Part shown: piece by piece, positions 52,514 through 60,815 of the stretch
How positions within the stretch are numbered: the stretch's first letter is position 1
Layout: each line of letters begins with the position of its first letter
Assembly (NCBI GenBank): GCA_051955985.1
Contig: JBQCGD010000057.1
Span: 41,894 to 105,893 of the forward strand
Direction: 5' to 3'
Length of the DNA: 64,000 nt
Source: DATKPA01 sp051955985
GTDB taxonomy: Bacteria > Planctomycetota > Phycisphaerae > WQYP01
Program-made: the position numbers and the translations under genes
The notes under the pieces: model-generated
What the model was told of the DNA's origin: nothing
The model's input: the letters and a program-made list of their open reading frames with translations, nothing else
Database searches by the model: none

Positions 52514-53272
52514 ATGGGAAAGCTCAATGGTAAAGTCGCGGTCGTCACCGGCGCATCCAAGGGGATCGGCGCTTCGATCGCCCTCCACCTCGCCCAGGAA
52601 GGCGCCGCCGTCGTCGTCAACTACGCTTCCGACAAAAAAGGCGCTGACCGTATCGTCGGCGAAATCACCGGCAACGGCGGCAAGGCCGTCGCCGTCCAGG
52701 CCAACCTCTCGAAAGAAGCCGACGTCCGCCGCCTCTACGCCGAAACCAAATCCTTTTCCAGCGGCAAACTCGACATCCTCGTCAACAACGCCGGCCTCTA
52801 CGAATTCGCCCCCCTCGAATCCATCACCCCCGAACACTTCCACAAACAATTCGACCTCAACGTGCTCGGGCTCCTCCTCTCCACCCAGGAAGCCGTCAAA
52901 CTCTTCGGCGAAAAGGGCGGCACAATCATCAACATCAGCTCCATCGTTGCCACCCTCGCCCCGCCCCAGACCGCCGTCTACAGCGCCACCAAGGGCGCCG
53001 TCGACTCCATCACCCGCTCTCTCGCTCAGGAACTCGGGGCACGGAAGATACGTGTCAATTCCGTGAACCCCGGCCTGGTCGAGACCGAGGGTACCGCCAC
53101 CATGGGCGTCGCCGACCACAACAACGAATTCCGCAAGCAATACATCGCCACCAACCCCCTCGGCCGCGTCGGCCAACCCAAGGACATTGCCACCGCGGTC
53201 ACCTTCCTCGCCTCCGACGACGCCTCCTGGATCACCGGCGAAACTTTTTACGTCTCCGGCGGCACCCGCTGA
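52514..53272 (+). CDS. Short-chain dehydrogenase/reductase
   Basis: A 252-aa NAD(P)-dependent oxidoreductase of the classical SDR type (3-oxoacyl-ACP reductase-like). Cofactor motif TGASKGIG (12-19), structural NNAG (91-94), and catalytic S143, Y156 and K160 (YSATK). The late PLGRVGQPKDIATAVTFLAS and the ending FYVSGGTR are typical. AAGGAGA upstream fixes the ATG. The divergent TetR gene and operator suggest induction by a small reactive or lipophilic compound. Confidence 0.95.
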   Translation: MGKLNGKVAVVTGASKGIGASIALHLAQEGAAVVVNYASDKKGADRIVGEITGNGGKAVAVQANLSKEADVRRLYAETKSFSSGKLDILVNNAGLYEFAPLESITPEHFHKQFDLNVLGLLLSTQEAVKLFGEKGGTIINISSIVATLAPPQTAVYSATKGAVDSITRSLAQELGARKIRVNSVNPGLVETEGTATMGVADHNNEFRKQYIATNPLGRVGQPKDIATAVTFLASDDASWITGETFYVSGGTR

Positions 53273-53302
53273 TCCGAGCGCGCATTGAACCCCAACCTGC
53301 CA

Positions 53303-53334
53303 AGCGGGCCGATCTTGCAAGAGACCGGCCCGCT
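53303..53334. repeat. GC-rich hairpin after the SDR gene
   Basis: AGCGGGCC and GGCCCGCT around a 16-base loop, followed by only GGCTTT: possibly a weak terminator for the SDR transcript. Confidence 0.45.
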
Positions 53335-53405
53335 GGCTTTGGACATTCCTCCCGAATCTCCATCCCAACGGCTGACTTCCTCCCTCCGCCCTTTACAGCA
53401 ATCGT

Positions 53406-53431
53406 GGCGGGCCGGTATGACCCGGCCCGCC
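53406..53431. repeat. Perfect 10-bp GC hairpin
   Basis: GGCGGGCCGG and CCGGCCCGCC around a six-base loop, in the convergent gap before the PEP-CTERM stop. No T run on either strand. Its arms share GGGCC/GGCCC cores with the hairpin 75 bp upstream. Confidence 0.5.
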
Positions 53432-53464
53432 TATCTAAAAACTCCCCTCGCATCCGGTTGTCCG

Positions 53465-54052
53465 TCAGCGCCGACGCCGCAACAACCCCAGCGCGCCGAA
53501 CGCCACAATCCCCAGTGCCGCCGGCTCCGGCACGTCCGTGTCGCTCTTGAACTGATAAGTGCCGCTCGTCTGCGCAGGGTCCAGGTCCGCCGTGCGATAG
53601 ATCTGCGTCTCAAAAACTCCCACCGAATTGGCGTTCGGCACGTTCGCCGGGAACGGGTGATCGAACGGATCCGGCGCCTCCACCTCGCCTGCCTCAGAAT
53701 CCGACCACACCGAGAATGTGTCGCCATACGTGCTCGCCGCCGCATAGATGCGGATCATGTCCGAGACATCCCCCGGCGTCGGCGGCTCAAAAAAGTAAAT
53801 GTCCCCCGCCTGCACGAAGTTTCCCCCCGTCGAATACAGCGGCACGCCGTCCGGACCGTTCCCGCGCGGCTGCGTGATCGCCCCGTTCACCGACACCGTC
53901 CCTGCCGCCTCGTCGACCACAATCGACAGAGTGGCGTTCGGCGTCGGCCCCCCGCTCGCCGACCCGATCACCGGCTCCGCAATCGCCATCGCCCGGCCCG
54001 CACACGCCAGCATCAACGGCACTACCGCGCACGTCGCGTATCCTGTTTTCAT
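53465..54052 (-). CDS. PEP-CTERM protein (195 aa)
   Basis: Small exported protein. The signal peptide MKTGYATCAVVPLMLACAGRAMA is cut near residue 23. The body has no recognised domain (AGTVSVNGAITQPRGNGPDG, IYFFEPPTPGDVSDMIRIYA). The sorting tail is VPEPAALGIVAFGALGLLRRRR: PEP motif, hydrophobic helix and basic end. AAGGAG nine bases upstream supports the ATG; a longer upstream frame has no ribosome site. Anchoring would need an exosortase that is not in this window. Confidence 0.9.
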   Translation of the reverse strand: MKTGYATCAVVPLMLACAGRAMAIAEPVIGSASGGPTPNATLSIVVDEAAGTVSVNGAITQPRGNGPDGVPLYSTGGNFVQAGDIYFFEPPTPGDVSDMIRIYAAASTYGDTFSVWSDSEAGEVEAPDPFDHPFPANVPNANSVGVFETQIYRTADLDPAQTSGTYQFKSDTDVPEPAALGIVAFGALGLLRRRR

Positions 54053-54501
54053 CGCCGCAACTCCTTGAAAGCCGACTCTCTGCAGCGCTGGTGCGTTGCG
54101 GATACGCGCCGCCCCGCTCAAATTGCGCAGTACCACCCGTCGCTCGCACGCATCGGGAAACCACCCGTCGTGCCAAGCACCGCATACCTTCAACTTGTCT
54201 TCACAACCACCTGACCGGACAAATTCATCGCGCCGGTCCCACTCCCCACGTCATGAAATCGTCACTACTACATACGTCGAAAATGCAAAATTACAAATGG
54301 AATTTCGCCGTTATCGCGCATTTTTTTTTATGTCCCTCCGCTCTCTTTTCTCAATTTCAATAAACTCCTGACGCCTTCCTCACACGTACCCGATCCTGCT
54401 CATCGTCCCCTCTTCGAGCCCCCTGGCGATTATCATCGCTGCTCCTCTTCCATCTCCCCGCCTGCCCCCAATGACCTCTTGGCCCTCGGGGTTCACTTCA
54501 A
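54053..54501. other. 449-bp stretch without a recognised gene
   Basis: Upstream region of the PEP-CTERM gene. It becomes AT-richer near 54280-54370 and contains a nine-base T run near 54325. Short open frames here lack ribosome sites and protein-like composition. I see no clear promoter. Confidence 0.5.
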
Positions 54502-54834
54502 TCAGCGACCCAAACTACGAATCAACTGATCGGTCCCTGCTGCCAGTTCCGGGCTGAATTGTTTCATCTCTTCATCCAGGATCAATCCCCGCTTCCGCAG
54601 CATCAGCACGCGGATCTTCGCATTGGAGCGAGAGAGGCCGTCGAACAACTCCGCCGCCTCCTCCCGCCGCTCTTTCATCATCGAATGCACCCGCCAGAAT
54701 CGCTCCCGGCTGCCGCCGCTGGTGTCCCGCAACTTCTCTTCCACCTCGCGCAGCGTACCGGCAAAAAAACGCTCCAGTGCCACATCTTCCAGCCGCCGAA
54801 GCACTTTCCAATCCGATTCCCGAATCTCTTCCAT
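54502..54834 (-). CDS. Charged helical hypothetical protein
   Basis: A 110-aa protein rich in E, R, K and L, probably all-helical, with heptad-like stretches (LERFFAGTLREVEEKLRDTS, KERREEAAELFDGLSRSNAK). No signal peptide, membrane helix or known motif. It resembles small planctomycete hypothetical proteins in texture but is not recognised. Divergent from the GT87 gene. Confidence 0.65.
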   Translation of the reverse strand: MEEIRESDWKVLRRLEDVALERFFAGTLREVEEKLRDTSGGSRERFWRVHSMMKERREEAAELFDGLSRSNAKIRVLMLRKRGLILDEEMKQFSPELAAGTDQLIRSLGR

Positions 54835-54904
54835 CGCAACCCCTTTCCAAAACTCCCGCCATTCTAACCAAACCCGCCCGGCTCGCGTTTCCTCCGCCTT
54901 CCCC

Positions 54905-54910
54905 TAGAAT
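54905..54910 (+). promoter_or_regulatory. -10 element (TAGAAT) immediately before the GT87 start
   Basis: Six bases separate TAGAAT from the ATG at 54917, so transcription would begin at the start codon. There is no ribosome site, which again suggests a leaderless message. Confidence 0.5.
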
Positions 54911-54916
54911 GCTCCC

Positions 54917-56290
54917 ATGACCCAACCCCCCAGCAAAAAAACCTGGCTCGACCTCCCCTGGCAACCCTTCGCCTCCGCCTTTGCACTCCTCTATCTCGTC
55001 CTCGCCGCCCTCGCCGCCCGCACCTTCTTCCACGCCAAGGGCGGCAACTATCACGGCGACTTCATCCACTTCTACTGGGCCGCCCAGGCCATGGTGAACC
55101 ACCAGGACCTCTACACCTCCGGCCTCCACGGCTACATTTACCCGCCCCTCGTCGCCTTCCTCTTCCAGCCCCTGGCCTTCCTCTCCGAACGCGGCGCCGA
55201 TGTCGCCTGGCTTGTCGCCAACCTCCTCCTTAACGCCGGCTCCGTCCTCCTCGCCACTCATGCCATCATGCGCCGCCTCCACTTCCCGAAAAGCCGCACC
55301 ATGTTCTTCGGCATCGCGCTCTTCGCCGCCGCCCTCTCCGTCGACAAAATCCGCGCCGACTTCGCCCTCGGCCAGACCGACGCCCTCATGATCCTCTCCT
55401 TCGCCCTCATCCTCCTCTGGTTCGACAAAAACCCCCTCCTCACCGGCCTCGCCGTCGGCTTCGGCGTCTGCGTCAAATACCTCCAGCTCATCTACCTCCC
55501 GTACTTCTTCTTCCGCCGCAAATACGCCGCCATCGCCGCCTCCCTCCTCGGCATCGCCTTCTTCTCCCTCCTCCCCGCCACCACCTCCGGCTGGAACGAA
55601 AACCTCCACAACCTCCATTCCGCCTACGCTGGCATGTTCAGCATGGCCGAGCGCACCACCGCCACCCGCCCCGCCGACGAAACGCCCGCCACCCACTCCG
55701 CCAACATCGAGAACATCACCTGGGACCGCTCCATCTCCCTCACCTCCGCCTTCATGCGCGTCGATGACACCTACCGCGGACACAAACTCATCGCCGCCGC
55801 CGACCTCGCCCTCTTCGTCGGCAGCTTCATGATTCTCACCTTCGCCCTCTACAAAAAATTCAACATCCCCCTCTTCTTCCGCCGCCCCACGCACCCCGCC
55901 AACAACACCCTGCTCTGCGCCGAATGGGCCGTCCTCCTCATCCTCACCCTCATCCTCGGCCCGCAAACCGCCCCGCGCCACATGGTCATGCTTCTCCCCG
56001 CCTACGCCCTCGCCGCCGCACTCATCCTCGCCCCCGGCGACAACATCCGCCGCCTCCCCCTCCTCCTCGCCACCCTCCTCCTCTCCCTCTCCCTCATCCT
56101 CCCCACCGGCGACATCGCCCTCAACACCTGGCGCACCATCGCCGGCCCCAGCATCTGCGCCGTCATCTTCTCCTTCATCCTCCTCCACGCCGCTCTCGAC
56201 TACGCGGCAAAAACCAAGAACAACCCCGTGGACGCAGGGAACACAAGCAACACGGAGTCCCCAGAAACGCTCAATCCAAAACCTCTTTGA
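54917..56290 (+). CDS. GT87-family membrane mannosyltransferase-like protein (DUF2029)
   Basis: A 457-aa polytopic transferase that would use a polyprenyl-phosphate sugar. Family signature: GDFIHFYWAAQAMVNHQDLY followed by GYIYPPLVAFLFQPLAFLSE, the D...Y.A...G.DLY...YPPL block of DUF2029/GT87. About ten helices follow. The hydrophilic tail (KTKNNPVDAGNTSNTESPET) is cytoplasmic. It is convergent with a GT39 gene and in a neighbourhood of envelope glycosyltransferases. Donor and acceptor unknown. Confidence 0.85.
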   Translation: MTQPPSKKTWLDLPWQPFASAFALLYLVLAALAARTFFHAKGGNYHGDFIHFYWAAQAMVNHQDLYTSGLHGYIYPPLVAFLFQPLAFLSERGADVAWLVANLLLNAGSVLLATHAIMRRLHFPKSRTMFFGIALFAAALSVDKIRADFALGQTDALMILSFALILLWFDKNPLLTGLAVGFGVCVKYLQLIYLPYFFFRRKYAAIAASLLGIAFFSLLPATTSGWNENLHNLHSAYAGMFSMAERTTATRPADETPATHSANIENITWDRSISLTSAFMRVDDTYRGHKLIAAADLALFVGSFMILTFALYKKFNIPLFFRRPTHPANNTLLCAEWAVLLILTLILGPQTAPRHMVMLLPAYALAAALILAPGDNIRRLPLLLATLLLSLSLILPTGDIALNTWRTIAGPSICAVIFSFILLHAALDYAAKTKNNPVDAGNTSNTESPETLNPKPL

Positions 56291-56318
56291 ATCTCTGTGC
56301 CCTCTGTGCTCTCGGTGT

Positions 56319-58058
56319 CTATCTTGTCACCTCCGCCACCACCAACGCCGGCGGCCCATTCACCGCCCGCAACTCCCCCAACTCCCGCACATGCGGCACC
56401 TTCGTAGTCAACTCCCCCAACTCCTCCGGCGCCAAGATCACAATCGCCCGCTCTTTGTAGGGCAGCCCCGAAAAGCTGCGAATCGCCTCCGCTCCTCCCG
56501 GCAGATAAAACTGCGCATTGAAATAGTTGTTCCCCTTCCCCCCGGAAAGCGTCCGCGTCGTATAAATCGGCACACCCTTCGGCACAATCCGCGCAATTTG
56601 CTCATGCAACCGCCGCGTCGCATCCGTCTTCGCCTTCAACGGATTGAAAATCGACTTCCCCAATCCCCACCCCACCATCACCAGGATCGCCAGCGTACCC
56701 ACGCACGCAATCCCCGACAGCTTCCACCCCGACCGTCGCGGCACATACCCCACCGCGCGCGATGCAAAAAGCCCCGCCACCGCCAGCACGCACGTCTCCC
56801 CCATCTCCTTCGGCAATAGCTTCCACGCCGCAATCACCGCCGCGATCGACCCCACCCCCATCACCACCGCCATCACAATCGCCGTCGTTCGCAGCCCCGG
56901 CCACCACCCCGCCCAACGCTCGTCCCCGCCCTCCACCACCACCCACGCCGCCAGCACCGCCACCGGATACGCCACCATCATCATGTACCGCGCATTCGCC
57001 CCCGGCCACGCCCAGAACAAAATCAAAAGCGACGGATAACTCACCGCCAGCAGCAGCCACAACCGATCCCGCCGCGCACTCGTCCCCACCCGCCGCCGAA
57101 ACCACCCCAGCATCCCCGCCGCCGCCCCGATCACCCACGGCATCACCATCGAAATCGCATCCACCCCAAACTTCTTATAGTGCACCCACGCCCGCCCGCT
57201 CCCCACGTCCACCGTTGCCGGATCCACCTGCTTCTTCATTCCCGGCAGCAAATCAAAATCCAACTGGTCCATCCACGTCCCCACCAGCCGCCCCGACCCC
57301 ACATGTGCCTGCGCCAACATCATCCCCGCCCAGACAAACACCCGCACCGCCGCCACCCCCATCAACACCCAAAGTCCCCGCGAAAACAGCAATTTCAACT
57401 TCCGCCACCCGCCCGCAAAAAACAAGAACGGCCCCACAATCCCATAAAACTCAATTGCTCCCCCCGGCCCCTTCGTCAACGCCCCCACCCCCATACACAC
57501 CCCACTCACCACCCATGCCCACATCGCAATCCGCCCCCGCTCCGCATCCCACCCCGCCCACAACACCACAAAACTCGCAAACGTCTCCAGCGACAACAAC
57601 GCATCAATCTCCCCCAAAGTCCCTTTATCCAGCATGATCGGCGTCGCCAGCAAAACCAGCCCCGCCAGCACCCGCACCTCCCGCTTCAACTCCCGCCGCG
57701 CAAACCCCACCAGCAACCACGCCCCCAACAGCGCACTGATCACCGACGGTATCCGCACCGACAACTCATCCACCCCGCCCTGCACCTTCCCCAGCCCCGC
57801 CGCCAGCCAGAAATACAACGGCGGCTTGTTCAAATACGCCTCCCCATACAACCGCGGCGTCACCCAATCCCCCGTCCGCAACATCTCCGCCGCCGGCTCC
57901 GCACGCCGCCCCTCCTCATGCATCAAATCCCGCGCCCCCAACCCCGGCAAGTACGCCACCGCCCACAACAACGGTATCCCCACCCACAAAAACACGCGCG
58001 ACCGCAACAGCCCTGCCCAATCCCAATTGCCTCCCTGCTTGCCCGTTTCTTCAACCAC
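56319..58058 (-). CDS. GT39-family membrane glycosyltransferase
   Basis: A 579-aa ArnT-like enzyme. The first outer loop ARDLMHEEGRRAEPAAEMLR carries the acidic EEGR site, followed by GDWVTPRLYGEAYLNKPPLY with the conserved NKPPLYFW. It has twelve or so helices and a soluble C-terminal part with FYLPGGAEAIRSFSGLPYKE. This is the third GT39 gene of the window and differs from the other two in length and loop sequence, so they are not recent duplicates. Start at the first ATG. Confidence 0.88.
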   Translation of the reverse strand: MVEETGKQGGNWDWAGLLRSRVFLWVGIPLLWAVAYLPGLGARDLMHEEGRRAEPAAEMLRTGDWVTPRLYGEAYLNKPPLYFWLAAGLGKVQGGVDELSVRIPSVISALLGAWLLVGFARRELKREVRVLAGLVLLATPIMLDKGTLGEIDALLSLETFASFVVLWAGWDAERGRIAMWAWVVSGVCMGVGALTKGPGGAIEFYGIVGPFLFFAGGWRKLKLLFSRGLWVLMGVAAVRVFVWAGMMLAQAHVGSGRLVGTWMDQLDFDLLPGMKKQVDPATVDVGSGRAWVHYKKFGVDAISMVMPWVIGAAAGMLGWFRRRVGTSARRDRLWLLLAVSYPSLLILFWAWPGANARYMMMVAYPVAVLAAWVVVEGGDERWAGWWPGLRTTAIVMAVVMGVGSIAAVIAAWKLLPKEMGETCVLAVAGLFASRAVGYVPRRSGWKLSGIACVGTLAILVMVGWGLGKSIFNPLKAKTDATRRLHEQIARIVPKGVPIYTTRTLSGGKGNNYFNAQFYLPGGAEAIRSFSGLPYKERAIVILAPEELGELTTKVPHVRELGELRAVNGPPALVVAEVTR

Positions 58059-58142
58059 TCAACACCCAACAAAACACAGAATTCGGCGGCATTATAAGGA
58101 GCCGCCGGCATTTCGTACCCTCAGCGGCCTCCTCCGTTCTGC

Positions 58143-58148
58143 TATAAT
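58143..58148 (+). promoter_or_regulatory. Consensus -10 element (TATAAT) of the Uma2 gene
   Basis: GC-TATAAT is 17 bases before the ATG. Transcription would start near 58155, just at the GAGGTG ribosome site. No clear -35. Confidence 0.5.
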
Positions 58149-58165
58149 CTTTCTCGAGGTGTCCA

Positions 58166-58762
58166 ATGACGATCGCCCAACCCCCCGGCCCCGAGCGCCT
58201 GAAGTTCACACGCGACGACTACTACCGCATGTACAACGCGGGCCTCTTCGAAGGTCAGCGCGTGGAACTCATCCAGGGAGAAATCATCAAAATGTCCCCA
58301 CAAAACAATCCGCACGCGCTGACCTGCGCCATCGTCAACAATTGGCTCGTCCTCGCCCTTGCCGGCAAGTACACCGTCCGCTGCCAACTCCCCTTCGTCG
58401 CCTCCGACGACACCGAACCCGAACCCGATTTCGCCGTCCTCCCCGGCTCCCCCGATTCCCAGCAAGACCACCCCACCACCGCCCTCTTCGTCATCGAAGT
58501 CGCCCACTCCTCCCTCGCCTACGACCGCAAAAAAACCGACATCTACGCATCCCGCGGCGTTCCCGAATGCTGGATCCTCAATATTCCCGACCGCCATATT
58601 GAAATCTTCCGCGAACCCGCCCCCGCCACCGATTCCCCCTTCGGCCACCGTTACACCGATCGATCCACCTCCACCCTCGAACAAACCGTCCAACCGCAGA
58701 ATCTCCCCATCCCCCCAATCCAAGTCAAACGCCTCTTCCCTTCCGTCCACAAATCTCACTAA
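58166..58762 (+). CDS. Uma2-family (DUF820) PD-(D/E)XK nuclease-like protein
   Basis: A 198-aa protein of the large Uma2 family. N-terminal YYRMYNAGLFEGQRVELIQG with the conserved E of GE, then EPEPDFAVLPGSP, ALFVIEVAHSSLAYDRKKTD (the E..-K core with the characteristic SLAYDRxxK) and YASRGVPECWILNIPDRHIE. The fold is that of restriction-type nucleases, but the cellular role of the family is not established. GAGGTG precedes the ATG. Confidence 0.92.
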   Translation: MTIAQPPGPERLKFTRDDYYRMYNAGLFEGQRVELIQGEIIKMSPQNNPHALTCAIVNNWLVLALAGKYTVRCQLPFVASDDTEPEPDFAVLPGSPDSQQDHPTTALFVIEVAHSSLAYDRKKTDIYASRGVPECWILNIPDRHIEIFREPAPATDSPFGHRYTDRSTSTLEQTVQPQNLPIPPIQVKRLFPSVHKSH

Positions 58763-58794
58763 TCCCAATCGGCAGTCGGAAATTGGCAATCCTA
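58760..58794. repeat. Heptanucleotide array (AATCGGC type)
   Basis: Units TAATCCC, AATCGGC, AGTCGGA, AATTGGC, AATCCTA in strict 7-bp register, starting at the Uma2 stop codon. Confidence 0.6.
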
Positions 58795-58845
58795 TCGAAT
58801 GCCGTGCTACACTCCCCAGACATCTCGCACACACGGAGCCATCAC

Positions 58846-60714
58846 ATGAACCGCCCCCTCATCGCATCCCTCCTCTCCCTCTCCCTCCTCGCCACCACTG
58901 CCTTCGCCGCCGCAGGGGGGAGCGACCATCAAACCGTCCTCAACCCCACCGCCGTCCCCGCCACCTCCGTCCCCGCCGGAAAAGCCAAAATCGCCCACAT
59001 CAAACTCTCCGACCAACTCCTCGAACGCCCCAACTCCTTCCAGTTCTCCCTCTCCACTCTCTCCGGCAACGAAAAATCCACCGCCCTCTCCTCCCTCATC
59101 GTCACCCTCGATAAAGCCAAAAAAGACTCCACCCTCTCCGGCGTCTTCCTCGACCTCTCCGCCTTCTCCCTCACCCTCAACCAATCCCAGGAACTCGGCA
59201 CCCTCCTCACCGCACTCCGCCACTCCGGCAAACGCGTCGCCGTCTACTCCTCCGACTACGACACCGCCACCTACCTCCTCGCCTCCTACGCCGACACCGT
59301 CATCATGCCCGAGAACGGCAACATCCTCATCCCCGGCGTCGGCCTCCAGATGCTCTTCTTCAAAGGCACCCTCGACAAACTCAACCTCCAGCCCGATTTC
59401 GTCCAGATCGGCAAATACAAGGGCGCCGAAGAACCCTTCATGCGCACCTCCGCCTCCGACGAGTACAAGGCCCAGATCAACAAACTCGTCGACGGCATGT
59501 ACTCCGAAATCCTCTCCACCGTCTCCACCAACCGCCCCAACCTCGATCAGGATGCCGTCAAAAAAGCCATCGATGAAGCCTGGCTCACCGGTAAACACGC
59601 CAAAGAGCTCGGCCTCGTCGACCAGACCCTCACCCGCGACAAGGTCAACGCCTGGCTCGATTCCCAGTTCCCCAACGGCGCCGCCCTCGTCGAAAACTAC
59701 GGCAAACCCAAACAACAGGAACTCGACCTCAACAACCCCTTCGCCATCTTCTCCCTCTTCGGCGAAAAACCCAAACCCCGCGTCACCCAGCCCGCCGTCG
59801 CCGTCATCTACGCCGTCGGCGAAATCCTCCCCGACTTCGTCGGCGGCGAAGATTCCTCTGACTACGTCACCCCCGCCGGCATTCGCAATGCCGTCGACAA
59901 GGCCCTCAAGGACGACAACATCAAGGCTATCGTCCTCCGCGTCGATTCCCCCGGCGGCTCCGCCTCCGCCTCCGACGAAATCTGGTCCGTCCTCCACGAC
60001 GCCGATAAGAAAAAACCCGTCACCATCTCCATGGGCCGCCTCGCCGCCTCCGGCGGTTATTACATCTCCTGCTCCGGCCGCTCCATCACCGCCGACCCCG
60101 CCACCATCACCGGCTCCATCGGCGTCGTCGCCGGAAAAATCGTCATCAAGGGCCTCACCGACAAAATCGGCCTCAACATCGAACCCGTCACCCGCGGCAA
60201 ACACGCCATGATGCTCTCCATGATGACCCCCTTCTCCGATGAAGAACGCGACTTCTTGAAGAAATCCATGACCGACACCTACGGCGTCTTCACCTCCCGC
60301 GTCACCTCCGCCCGCGGCAACAAAATCCCCAACCTCGAAGACGTTGCCCAGGGACGCCTCTTCACCGGCATCCAGGCCAAGGACGCCGGCCTCGTCGACA
60401 ACGTCGGCACACTCAACGACACCATCCTCGCCGCCGCCAAAAACGCCCACATCGAAAACAATTTCCAGATCGAAGTCCTCCCCGAACCCAAAACCCTCGC
60501 CGACATCCTCCGCGAAAGCCTCAACGCCGACGTCCGCACCCCACTCCTCGCCGGCCTCGATATGAATCCCCTCACCCAACTCATCAACCAGCTCCCCCCC
60601 GAGCTCCGCGCCCAAACCAAGGCCGCCGAACTCATGCTCTCCACCATGCAACACGACCACGTCATGCTCACCATGCCCCTCGGCCTCATCGAAACTGACG
60701 GCCCAGCGCGGTAG
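58846..60714 (+). CDS. sppA: Signal peptide peptidase SppA, 67-kDa type
   Basis: A 622-aa membrane-associated serine/lysine protease that degrades released signal peptides. It begins with a signal/anchor (IASLLSLSLLATTAFAAAG). It has two tandem SppA domains, as in the long E. coli form: the general-base lysine in the first (K192 in QIGKYKGAEEPFMR) and the nucleophile serine in the second (S402 in GRLAASGGYYIS). RVDSPGGSASASDEIW and ITGSIGVVAGK are canonical. It ends at TAG directly followed by a heptamer array. Confidence 0.95.
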   Translation: MNRPLIASLLSLSLLATTAFAAAGGSDHQTVLNPTAVPATSVPAGKAKIAHIKLSDQLLERPNSFQFSLSTLSGNEKSTALSSLIVTLDKAKKDSTLSGVFLDLSAFSLTLNQSQELGTLLTALRHSGKRVAVYSSDYDTATYLLASYADTVIMPENGNILIPGVGLQMLFFKGTLDKLNLQPDFVQIGKYKGAEEPFMRTSASDEYKAQINKLVDGMYSEILSTVSTNRPNLDQDAVKKAIDEAWLTGKHAKELGLVDQTLTRDKVNAWLDSQFPNGAALVENYGKPKQQELDLNNPFAIFSLFGEKPKPRVTQPAVAVIYAVGEILPDFVGGEDSSDYVTPAGIRNAVDKALKDDNIKAIVLRVDSPGGSASASDEIWSVLHDADKKKPVTISMGRLAASGGYYISCSGRSITADPATITGSIGVVAGKIVIKGLTDKIGLNIEPVTRGKHAMMLSMMTPFSDEERDFLKKSMTDTYGVFTSRVTSARGNKIPNLEDVAQGRLFTGIQAKDAGLVDNVGTLNDTILAAAKNAHIENNFQIEVLPEPKTLADILRESLNADVRTPLLAGLDMNPLTQLINQLPPELRAQTKAAELMLSTMQHDHVMLTMPLGLIETDGPAR

Positions 60715-60788
60715 TAATTGGTAATTGGTAATTCGCTCACGCGTCCGCGGCCATCCCGCGTACACCGGCTTCCCAATTACCAATTACC
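60715..60788. repeat. Inverted pair of heptanucleotide arrays (TAATTGG / CCAATTA)
   Basis: The left array is TAATTGG, TAATTGG, TAATTCG (60715-60735), starting on the base after the sppA stop. The right array, CCAATTA, CCAATTA, CCC, is its reverse complement (60773-60788). The arms can form a stem of about 14 bp around a GC-rich loop of some 40 bases, between sppA and the LivF-like gene. Confidence 0.8.
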
Positions 60789-60801
60789 CTCCCCTTCCCA
60801 C

Positions 60802-60807
60802 TACAAT
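60802..60807 (+). promoter_or_regulatory. -10 element (TACAAT) immediately before the LivF-like gene
   Basis: Eight bases separate it from the ATG at 60816; there is no ribosome site in between, so the message could be leaderless. Confidence 0.45.
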
Positions 60808-60815
60808 CCCCCACC

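Noticed and set aside
49855..58058. Three GT39 genes as a recent tandem duplication
   Set aside because: Lengths (about 727, 620 and 579 aa) and first-loop sequences differ strongly, so they are separate lineages of one family.
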